A stretch of 35,707 bases of DNA, from assembly GCF_902460845.1 (NCBI RefSeq), contig NZ_CABPVS010000003.1:222593-258299 (forward strand). The letters run 5' to 3'. The stretch comes from Campylobacter concisus. GTDB taxonomy: Bacteria; Campylobacterota; Campylobacteria; Campylobacterales; Campylobacteraceae. How positions within the stretch are numbered: position 1 is the stretch's first letter; every line of letters begins with the position of its first letter. The notes under the pieces are model-generated. The model ran no database searches, was not told where the DNA came from, and saw only the letters and a list, made by a program, of their open reading frames with translations. This document shows, piece by piece, positions 15,708 to 22,610 of the stretch. Both the position numbers and the translations under genes were made by a program.

Positions 15708-17072
15708 ATGATCTTTAAAAATATTGTCGAGAATTTTGCCGTAAATTACGCTCATAATTCTATTCAAAGATCACTATACAACGAATTTAATATAGACATT
15801 TTAACCACAACCTATACCAAAACTCCCAAAAAAGACAAAAAGTATATGCTCTACGCGCATGTACCATTTTGTCACACATTCTGTCCATATTGCTCGTTTC
15901 ATAAGTATCATTATGAGCAAGAGCTTGCAAAAGTTTACTTTGAAAATTTACGTGAAGAGATGAGGCAGGTTAAAGAGGCTGGATTTGACTTTGATTCACT
16001 TTATGTTGGCGGTGGCACGACGCTTATAAATGAACCTGAGCTTGAGAAAACGCTTAAGCTTGCAAAAGAGCTTTTTAGTATAGATGAAATTTCAGCGGAA
16101 AGCGATCCAAATCACATCTCACCCGAAAGTTTAGCCAGATTTGATGGATTAATTGATCGCTTAAGCGTTGGCGTACAAAGCTTTGATGATGAAACGTTAA
16201 AAAGAGTTGGCAGATACGAAAAATTTGGCTCAGCCAAGGAGATAAAAAGAAAACTTGAGCTCGCTCTTGGAAAGATCCCAGTCATTAGCCTGGATCTCAT
16301 CTTTAACCTGCCAAATCAAACAAAAGAGCAGCTCATAAACGACATAAATACCGCAAAATCGATCTCTCCGCAGCAGATCACCTTCTATCCACTTATGAAA
16401 TCAGAGCTAACAAGAGAGAATATAGCTCGCTCGCTCGGCGTTTCAAACATAGATAATGAGCGTGAATTTTATGAGATAATCACTGAAGAATTTAGCAAAA
16501 GTAACTACAAACAAAGCAATGCTTGGGCATTTTCAAATGAAAAAAGTGCTGACCTTCGTGACGAATATGTTGGCTCAAATTTAGAGTATCTTGGCGTTGG
16601 TAGCGGAGCATTTAGCTTTCTTAATGGCGAGCTTGTAATAAATGCGTTTAATCTACTTGAATACGGTAAAAGGATAAAAAATAGGCAAAGCCCAGTAATT
16701 GCTAAATGTGGTTTTAGCAAGAAAGAGAGACTTAAATACACATTTTTAACAAGGCTTTTTGATGGCGGAGTTGATATTAAAAGATATAACGATGAAAATA
16801 GCACAAACATTAACAAAGCCTTATTTATGGAGCTTAGCTTGCTTAAGCTTGTAAATGCGGTATATGAAGAAAATGGCATTATCAAGCCGACATTTTTTGG
16901 CAAATATATCTGCATCGTGCTTATGCGTGATTTTTACGCTGGTATGGACAAAGTGCGTGCTATATTTAAAGACGACGCTAAGATAAAACGAAGTAAGGTG
17001 CTTCGTATAATGAGCGAAAATACTGAACAAAAGTATGAGCCAAATATCATTCAGCCACGAGCTGCGATGTAA
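15708..17072 (+). CDS. HemN-like radical SAM enzyme (HutW/ChuW-like)
   Basis: A 454-residue radical S-adenosylmethionine protein of the coproporphyrinogen-III-oxidase-like family. Cys55-x3-Cys59-x2-Cys62 (Val-Pro-Phe-Cys-His-Thr-Phe-Cys-Pro-Tyr-Cys-Ser-Phe) binds the 4Fe-4S cluster; Tyr-Val-Gly-Gly-Gly-Thr-Thr near residue 100 is the SAM-binding loop; Glu-Ser-Asp-Pro-Asn-His and Leu-Ser-Val-Gly-Val-Gln-Ser-Phe are typical HemN-type strands. It has its own C-terminal domain and is not HemN by context. Related HutW/ChuW proteins break open haem anaerobically, so haem or porphyrin chemistry is the best guess. The stop overlaps the start of an ABC exporter gene, so the two act together. Confidence 0.82.
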   Translation: MIFKNIVENFAVNYAHNSIQRSLYNEFNIDILTTTYTKTPKKDKKYMLYAHVPFCHTFCPYCSFHKYHYEQELAKVYFENLREEMRQVKEAGFDFDSLYVGGGTTLINEPELEKTLKLAKELFSIDEISAESDPNHISPESLARFDGLIDRLSVGVQSFDDETLKRVGRYEKFGSAKEIKRKLELALGKIPVISLDLIFNLPNQTKEQLINDINTAKSISPQQITFYPLMKSELTRENIARSLGVSNIDNEREFYEIITEEFSKSNYKQSNAWAFSNEKSADLRDEYVGSNLEYLGVGSGAFSFLNGELVINAFNLLEYGKRIKNRQSPVIAKCGFSKKERLKYTFLTRLFDGGVDIKRYNDENSTNINKALFMELSLLKLVNAVYEENGIIKPTFFGKYICIVLMRDFYAGMDKVRAIFKDDAKIKRSKVLRIMSENTEQKYEPNIIQPRAAM

Positions 17073-18706
17073 TGCTTGCAAATTTAATTAAAAAAAACAT
17101 CTACCAAATTTCTAAAATAGTGTTATTAACACTTGTATTTAGCGGGCTTGGTGTCTGGACCCTTTCATTTATAAATAATGAGCTTGTAAGCTTAAAGGAA
17201 TTTGATCCGATTCTTGCAATTAAATTTATAGCAGTCTTACTTTTATTTTTTATAAGCGCCATCGCCGCAAATATATCGCTTACAAATTTTGGACATAAAT
17301 TTATCTACGAGCTAAGATATCAAAGTGTAAAGCAAATTTTAGATACGCCAAATAGCGTGATAAACGAGATCGGCAAGGCAAAGATCATAGCTAGTCTAAA
17401 CAATGACATAAAAACGATCACATTTGCCTTTATGAGCGCTACTGGCTTTATACAAAGCCTAGTTTTTATCGTCTGCGCTAGCATCTACCTTTGTGTAATC
17501 GCTCCAAAAATTTTTATCTTTTTGTCCATTTGGATCGGTGCGACTCTTTTTATAAATACGCTTTTTATGAAAAAAATTCATCTTTATTTTAAGCATTCTA
17601 GAGTTCAAGATGATGCATTGCAAAAGCACTACGACGATATCGTAGAGGGACATAGAGAGCTTAGTTTAAATAGAGCAAGGGCAAGTGTCTGCTTTGATGA
17701 GTTAAATTTTACAGGCGATAAAAAACGCCAAAATATGGTAAAGGCCGATATTTATCACGCATTAAGTGATAATTTTACAAACATTATGCTGCTTGGCTCA
17801 GTTGGACTTTGTGTATTTTTGTGCGTAGCATTTGACTGGGCGAGCCTGCAAACGGCACTAAGCATTAGCCTAACGATACTATTTTTAAGAGGCTCCTTTA
17901 TGAGTATGGTTGGCTCCATACCAGCTGCACTTAGTGCTAAAGTGAGCTTAGAAAAGATCATGAGCTTAAATTTAAATAAATTTCAGGAAGGCTTTAAATT
18001 TGACGATAGCCTAAGTGACGAGTGGCGAAGCATTAGGCTAAAGGATATAAATTTCAACTACACTCACGGCAAATTTAGCCTAAAAGATGTAAATTTAGAG
18101 ATCAAACGCGGTGAGATAACGTTTATCATCGGTAAAAATGGCAGTGGCAAAAGCACTCTTATAAATTTACTTTGCGGGCTAATACGCCCAAGTAGTGGCG
18201 AGATTTACCTTGATAGCACAAAAATAGATGAAAGAAATTTACAAAGTTATCAGGCAAAGATTAGCGCTATTTTTGCTGATTTTTATCTATTTTCGCAAAC
18301 GCTTTCTCATAATGGCTTTGCTAGCCAAAGTGAAATAGACGAGCTTTTAGTCTTACTTGAGATCGATAAAAAAGTAAGTATCATAGATAATAAGCTTAGT
18401 ACCACGCAACTCTCAACCGGTCAGCGAAAGCGTCTAAGCCTACTAATAGCCATATTAGAGCACCGCTCTATCCTTATCCTAGATGAATGGGCAGCCGATC
18501 AAGATCCGCTCTTTAAACGAAAATTTTACAAAGAAATTTTGCCGTTTTTACAAAGTAAGGGCATCAGCATAATCGCTGTTAGCCACGATGATAGCTACTT
18601 TGATGTAGCAACTAGGATCATCTTGGTAAAAGATGGCTTTGTGCGTGAGCTTGATGAGAGCGAGCGAATAAGTGCTGCAAAAGATGCAGTTGAGAAGATA
18701 AAATAG
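17072..18706 (+). CDS. SyrD/PvdE-type ABC exporter (fused permease-ATPase)
   Basis: A 544-residue half-transporter. The N-terminal 290 residues hold about six membrane helices of the type-I exporter fold; the C-terminal ATPase has Walker A Gly-Lys-Asn-Gly-Ser-Gly-Lys-Ser-Thr (354-362), the signature Leu-Ser-Thr-Gly-Gln (447-451, Thr in place of the usual Gly), Walker B ending Asp471-Glu472 and the switch His505. The length, the Glu-Trp-Ala-Ala-Asp-Gln-Asp-Pro after Walker B and the membrane part resemble cyclic peptide/siderophore exporters such as SyrD and PvdE. Its ATG overlaps the TAA of the radical SAM gene. The substrate is unknown; a product or a fragment of the partner enzyme's reaction is likely. 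No peptide-synthetase or precursor gene lies nearby. Confidence 0.85.
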   Translation: MLANLIKKNIYQISKIVLLTLVFSGLGVWTLSFINNELVSLKEFDPILAIKFIAVLLLFFISAIAANISLTNFGHKFIYELRYQSVKQILDTPNSVINEIGKAKIIASLNNDIKTITFAFMSATGFIQSLVFIVCASIYLCVIAPKIFIFLSIWIGATLFINTLFMKKIHLYFKHSRVQDDALQKHYDDIVEGHRELSLNRARASVCFDELNFTGDKKRQNMVKADIYHALSDNFTNIMLLGSVGLCVFLCVAFDWASLQTALSISLTILFLRGSFMSMVGSIPAALSAKVSLEKIMSLNLNKFQEGFKFDDSLSDEWRSIRLKDINFNYTHGKFSLKDVNLEIKRGEITFIIGKNGSGKSTLINLLCGLIRPSSGEIYLDSTKIDERNLQSYQAKISAIFADFYLFSQTLSHNGFASQSEIDELLVLLEIDKKVSIIDNKLSTTQLSTGQRKRLSLLIAILEHRSILILDEWAADQDPLFKRKFYKEILPFLQSKGISIIAVSHDDSYFDVATRIILVKDGFVRELDESERISAAKDAVEKIK

Positions 18707-18781
18707 GAGTAATTTTTACACAAAAGCACAATACTCACCCTGCTCTTAAGCCGTTTCAAGCTCAAATAAATTTAAATTTAG

Positions 18782-18787
18782 TAGAAT
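18782..18787 (+). promoter_or_regulatory. Candidate -10 box of the nuo operon
   Basis: TAGAAT in an A/T-rich tract 25 bases before the nuoA ATG. The only spacer before nuoA is 105 bases long, so the operon promoter should lie here. No convincing -35 box is visible. Confidence 0.4.
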
Positions 18788-18811
18788 CTTAAAAATTAAA
18801 AAAGGCAAAGT

Positions 18812-19201
18812 ATGCCACATTCAGAGCTTGAAAGCACCTATTTTGGTGCATTTATCATACTTTTACTAGCGACTTGTTCATTTTGTTTAATAACATTCTT
18901 ATCTTCAAAAATAAGTAAAAAATTAGCCAACCGCAATACCCAGCGTCTAAAACTTGGCTTTTATGAGTGTGGTCCAACCACCGTAAAACAGCCAAATAAG
19001 ATAAATATCCACTACTTTTTTTATGGAATTTTATTTATTTTGTTTGATGTTGAGGTCATTTTTATGTATCCGTGGGCGGTGGATTTTAGGCTACTTGGAA
19101 TTTTTGGACTAATCGAAATGTTGCTTTTTGTGGCGATTTTACTTATCGGCTTTGCTTATGCTTGGCAAAAAGGAGTCTTTAAATGGCAAAGCATCAGATA
19201 A
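18812..19201 (+). CDS. nuoA: Complex I subunit NuoA
   Basis: Membrane subunit of the proton-pumping respiratory complex I, 129 residues, three helices. Conserved features: Phe-Tyr-Glu-Cys-Gly-Pro at about residue 50 with the functionally important loop cysteine, and [12 protein letters not shown] in helix 2. AAAGGC lies before the ATG. First gene of the 14-gene operon; its end overlaps nuoB by 19 bases. Confidence 0.96.
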   Translation: MPHSELESTYFGAFIILLLATCSFCLITFLSSKISKKLANRNTQRLKLGFYECGPTTVKQPNKINIHYFFYGILFILFDVEVIFMYPWAVDFRLLGIFGLIEMLLFVAILLIGFAYAWQKGVFKWQSIR

Positions 19202-19695
19202 ACTACGCTGCAAATGGCGGCTTGCCAGTAGTTTTAACAACCGTTGATAAGCTAGTTCAGTGGGGCAGGAGCAACTCGCTTTGGGCACTTAGCTACGGGC
19301 TTGCTTGCTGTGCGATAGAGATGATGGCAAGTGGCGCTAGTAGGTATGACTTTGATAGATTTGGCACTATATTTCGCGCCAGTCCAAGACACTCAGAGGT
19401 GATGATCATAGCTGGTACGCTAACTAAAAAACACGCTGAGTTTACAAGGCGTCTTTATGATCAGATGCCTGAGCCAAAATGGGTCATCTCGATGGGTAGC
19501 TGCGCAAACACTGGCGGCATGTTTAACACCTATTCAACCGTTCAAGGTATCGATAGAATAATACCAGTTGATATCTATATCCCAGGCTGTGCCCCGCGTC
19601 CAGAGACGCTTCAATACGCACTTATGATGCTTCAAAAAAAGATAAGAAAACAAAGTGCATTTAGGGCGCAAAAGCCAAGAAAGCTCGAGATATGA
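19183..19695 (+). CDS. nuoB: Complex I subunit NuoB (N2 cluster)
   Basis: Peripheral arm subunit of 170 residues that carries the terminal 4Fe-4S cluster N2 next to the quinone site. The four ligands are present: Cys42-Cys43 (Leu-Ala-Cys-Cys-Ala-Ile-Glu), Cys107 (Gly-Ser-Cys-Ala-Asn) and Cys136 (Pro-Gly-Cys-Ala-Pro-Arg-Pro-Glu). GGAG stands 8 bases before the ATG, inside the nuoA reading frame. The stop overlaps nuoC by 4 bases. Confidence 0.97.
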   Translation: MAKHQINYAANGGLPVVLTTVDKLVQWGRSNSLWALSYGLACCAIEMMASGASRYDFDRFGTIFRASPRHSEVMIIAGTLTKKHAEFTRRLYDQMPEPKWVISMGSCANTGGMFNTYSTVQGIDRIIPVDIYIPGCAPRPETLQYALMMLQKKIRKQSAFRAQKPRKLEI

Positions 19696-20450
19696 GAGAG
19701 TATAAGCTAAAGAATGATCTGCAAAAAAAGCAGTATTACAAAGAGAAATTTTACATAGAAAAGCAGACGCCAAAAGATGAGGCAAGAGGTTCTAAATTTG
19801 ATGAGGAACTAGCCATCTTAGAGCAAAACGGAGTAGAAATTTTATCTAACTATGTGGAGTTTGATCAGCTTATACTTTATATAAATTCTAGTGAAAATTT
19901 TAAAGCGCTTGAGAGACTAAAAAGCTTTGGCTACGAGCAACTTAGCGAGCTTGCAGCACTTGATTTTACAAGTCAAAAAGGTGGATATGAGGTTTTTTAT
20001 CAGCTTCTTAGCGTTAGTAAAAATAGACGCACTCGTGTAAAATGCTTTGTAAAAAAGGATGAAATGCTAAAAAGCGTTTGCGAGCTTTATAAAAGCGCAA
20101 ACTGGGCTGAGCGCGAGATGTATGATCTAAGCGGCGTTTTGATAAAAGATCATCCAAATTTAAAGCGCCTCATCATGCCTGATGACTGGCACTCACACCC
20201 ACTCTTAAAGAGCTATCCGCTAGTGGGCGACGAGGCTGCTAAATGGTACGAGGTGGATAAAATTTTTGGCGCTGAGTTTAGAGAGCAGATCGGCGAAGAG
20301 AACCGCAACCCAGCATTCGTTGACGAGAAAGACACCTTTGGATTTTCAAGGGTGTTTAGCGAAGAGTACGAGTATCAAGAAGAAGGTGGCGTAAAATTTG
20401 TCAAAAAGGCTAAATTTAACGAGAGCCAGATAGTAAAGGAAAGACCTTGA
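19692..20450 (+). CDS. nuoC: Complex I subunit NuoC
   Basis: The 30-kDa subunit, 252 residues, in the peripheral arm beside NuoD. The family signature Glu-Arg-Glu-Met-Tyr-Asp-Leu-Ser-Gly is followed by [13 protein letters not shown] and His-Pro-Leu-Leu-Lys-Ser-Tyr-Pro-Leu. The first 40 residues are a Lys-rich extension not found in shorter homologues, and the C-terminal tail is acidic then basic. nuoC and nuoD are separate here, unlike the fused NuoCD of E. coli. ATGA overlap with nuoB. Confidence 0.95.
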   Translation: MREYKLKNDLQKKQYYKEKFYIEKQTPKDEARGSKFDEELAILEQNGVEILSNYVEFDQLILYINSSENFKALERLKSFGYEQLSELAALDFTSQKGGYEVFYQLLSVSKNRRTRVKCFVKKDEMLKSVCELYKSANWAEREMYDLSGVLIKDHPNLKRLIMPDDWHSHPLLKSYPLVGDEAAKWYEVDKIFGAEFREQIGEENRNPAFVDEKDTFGFSRVFSEEYEYQEEGGVKFVKKAKFNESQIVKERP

Positions 20451-21676
20451 GCCAGTCACCAAACCGCTTAAAACCATTTTTTGAAAATTTAGAATTTGAG
20501 CAAAATGACGGCAAGATGATACTAAATTTTGGCCCTCAGCACCCAAGCGCTCATGGTCAGCTAAAGCTCGTGCTTGAGCTTGATGGCGAAAAGGTCGTGC
20601 GTGCCATGCCAGAGGTTGGCTTCATGCACCGAGGCGTTGAAAAGATGGCTGAAAATATGACTTATCAGGAATTTATCCCAGTGACTGATAGGGTTGACTA
20701 CATCGCATCGAGTGCGAATAACTACGCGTTTTGCGCGGCCGTGGAGAAGCTTTGCGCTATCGAAGTGCCTCGCCGTGCACAGATCATTAGAGTGATGCTT
20801 TTAGAGCTAAACCGCATCAGCTCGCACCTTTTATTTTTAGCCACGCATGCCCTTGATGTGGGGGCAATGAGCGTCTTTTTGTACGCATTTAGAGAGCGCG
20901 AATACGTCCTTGATCTCATAGAAAAATACTGCGGCGCAAGGCTAACTCATAGCTCAATAAGGATCGGTGGCGTGCCGCTTGATCTGCCTGATGGCTGGTG
21001 CGAGGAGCTGCTTAAATTTTGTGAAAAATTTCCAAGCGACATCATGCTTTATGAAGATCTGCTAAGTGAAAATAGAATTTGGCAAGCAAGACTTGTTGGT
21101 GTAGGCGTAATTAGCAAAGAACTAGCCCTTAGTAGCGGCTGCTCTGGCGTCATGCTAAGAGCAAGTGGTGTGGCGCGCGATATAAGAAAAGAAGAGCCTT
21201 ATCTCATCTATGACGAGCTAGACTTTGACGTGCCTTATGCGACACACGGCGACTGCTACGCAAGGTATCTGCTTTACATGAAAGAGATGCGTGAGTGTGT
21301 GAAAATTTTAAAGCAGTGTGTTAGCAAGTATCAGACAAGCAGCCCCGCTATCATCGCCGACGCGCCAGATTACGTGAGCGCTTCAAAAGAGCAGATAATG
21401 AGCCAAAACTACTCACTAATGCAGCATTTTGTGCTGATAACTCAGGGGCTAAAGCCTCCAAAAGGTGAAATTTACTTCGCTAGTGAGTCACCAAAGGGAG
21501 AGCTTGGAATTTATATAAACTCAGATGGCAGCGCAAGCCCATATCGCCTAAAAATTCGCACACCAAGCTTTTGGCACTGTGCTATTTATGAAGATTTATT
21601 GGTTGGCCAGTACGTTGCTGATGTCGCTACGATAGTTGGTAGCACAAATATCATCTTAGGTGAGGTCGATAGATGA
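20447..21676 (+). CDS. nuoD: Complex I subunit NuoD (quinone-site subunit)
   Basis: The 49-kDa subunit, 409 residues, related to the large subunit of NiFe hydrogenases. Phe-Gly-Pro-Gln-His-Pro-Ser-Ala-His-Gly (about 25-34) carries the quinone-site His; Gly-Phe-Met-His-Arg-Gly-Val-Glu-Lys-Met follows. The start is a TTG (20447-20449) whose last bases overlap the nuoC TGA; AAAGGA about 7 bases upstream supports it, and no ATG fits the N-terminus. The use of TTG at a 4-base overlap ties its translation rate to nuoC. ATGA overlap with the next gene. Confidence 0.96.
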   Translation: MSQSPNRLKPFFENLEFEQNDGKMILNFGPQHPSAHGQLKLVLELDGEKVVRAMPEVGFMHRGVEKMAENMTYQEFIPVTDRVDYIASSANNYAFCAAVEKLCAIEVPRRAQIIRVMLLELNRISSHLLFLATHALDVGAMSVFLYAFREREYVLDLIEKYCGARLTHSSIRIGGVPLDLPDGWCEELLKFCEKFPSDIMLYEDLLSENRIWQARLVGVGVISKELALSSGCSGVMLRASGVARDIRKEEPYLIYDELDFDVPYATHGDCYARYLLYMKEMRECVKILKQCVSKYQTSSPAIIADAPDYVSASKEQIMSQNYSLMQHFVLITQGLKPPKGEIYFASESPKGELGIYINSDGSASPYRLKIRTPSFWHCAIYEDLLVGQYVADVATIVGSTNIILGEVDR

Positions 21677-21903
21677 GAAGGGTCGATCTTAGGCACTTAA
21701 AGAGTGAGTTTTTGAGCGCTCTTGGACAGCAGATAAAGGCTAGCGAGGCTGGCGAAGTGATTATATTTTTATTTGAGATAGGCGATTTTAGTGGTGTGAC
21801 AAAGGCTGTAAATTTAGCCTATAATCTAAACTGCGAAGTGATGAACTCGCTTAAATTTAACCAAGTTGATTGGGTATTAACCATAAAAAAGGGCAAGATA
21901 TGA
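21673..21903 (+). CDS. Small Campylobacter-type subunit in the place of NuoE
   Basis: A 76-residue protein in the nuoE position, matching C. jejuni Cj1575c in size and place. True NuoE has a thioredoxin-like domain with four cysteines for the N1a 2Fe-2S cluster; this protein has a single Cys (Leu-Asn-Cys-Glu-Val), so it cannot bind that cluster. It has a short beta-alpha-beta appearance (Glu-Val-Ile-Ile-Phe-Leu-Phe-Glu-Ile-Gly-Asp ... Asp-Trp-Val-Leu-Thr-Ile-Lys). ATGA overlaps on both sides place it firmly in the operon. Role inferred: structural adaptor on the electron-input side of the flavodoxin-linked complex I. Confidence 0.88.
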   Translation: MRRVDLRHLKSEFLSALGQQIKASEAGEVIIFLFEIGDFSGVTKAVNLAYNLNCEVMNSLKFNQVDWVLTIKKGKI

Positions 21904-22610
21904 AATTTAATGATTTAATAGCAGGTAAAAGCTTAAGCATTGCAAATTTACTAAGCTTGAGCGATAAAAATTTAGCAAAAAAGATAAAAGAGCATGAGTT
22001 TAAATACATCTCTTGCATCGAAGATAGCGAGCTTGGCGGCGAAAATTTAATCCGCTGCGAAATAGGCTCAATAAGCTACGTCTTAGCTCTTCTTTGCAAA
22101 TACGCAAATTTATCTTGCGATGAGTTTTTTAGCGAGCTTGATGATGGGCTGATAAGTGGCGAGTGCAATGTTGGTGAAGAGGAATTTGAAGAGCTAGGCG
22201 AGTGGATAAAGGACGTTAAAAACATCGTTATTGATGATTCATTTTTTACTCATCCAGATAAAGATGCGATCTTTTGGCTACTTGAAATTTTAGGCAAAAA
22301 TGTCGTTTTGGCTGGTGGTTGCAGGAAAGAATTTAACGATTATCACAAAATAGACGAGCTAAAAGAGCTTGAAAATTTTGACGGAGCGGTCGTTTATCTA
22401 AACAAAAACGCAAGCGATGAGATCGTGGGCGGCGTGCAGTTTGGCATCGTAGCAAAGGCAAAAGATGGTGATATTTTACAAATAAAAGCAAAAGACTTTA
22501 GCGTGGAGGCTAAATTTAGTCTGGATCCATCGCTAAAAGGCACGGTTGCCCTGCTTGGCGCAAAAGAATTTGATGGATACGCATTTAAGCAAGTAGTAGT
22601 TAGTAAATGA
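21900..22610 (+). CDS. Campylobacter-type subunit in the place of NuoF
   Basis: A 236-residue protein in the nuoF position, matching C. jejuni Cj1574c, which is needed for flavodoxin-dependent complex I activity there. It has no FMN- or NADH-binding glycine motif and no cluster cysteines of NuoF. Starting at the ATG at 21900 (AAGGGC upstream, overlapping the previous TGA) is preferred over an open upstream extension. By eye, its second half resembles the C-terminal part of the adjacent NuoG: Asp-Ser-Phe-Phe-Thr-His-Pro-Asp-Lys-Asp-Ala against Ser-Asp-Phe-Tyr-Thr-Asp-Glu-Asn-Ala, and a final Leu-Lys-Gly-Thr-Val-Ala-Leu-Leu-Gly against Leu-Gly-Gly-Ala-Gly-Ala-Tyr-Leu-Gly. Confidence 0.88.
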   Translation: MKFNDLIAGKSLSIANLLSLSDKNLAKKIKEHEFKYISCIEDSELGGENLIRCEIGSISYVLALLCKYANLSCDEFFSELDDGLISGECNVGEEEFEELGEWIKDVKNIVIDDSFFTHPDKDAIFWLLEILGKNVVLAGGCRKEFNDYHKIDELKELENFDGAVVYLNKNASDEIVGGVQFGIVAKAKDGDILQIKAKDFSVEAKFSLDPSLKGTVALLGAKEFDGYAFKQVVVSK

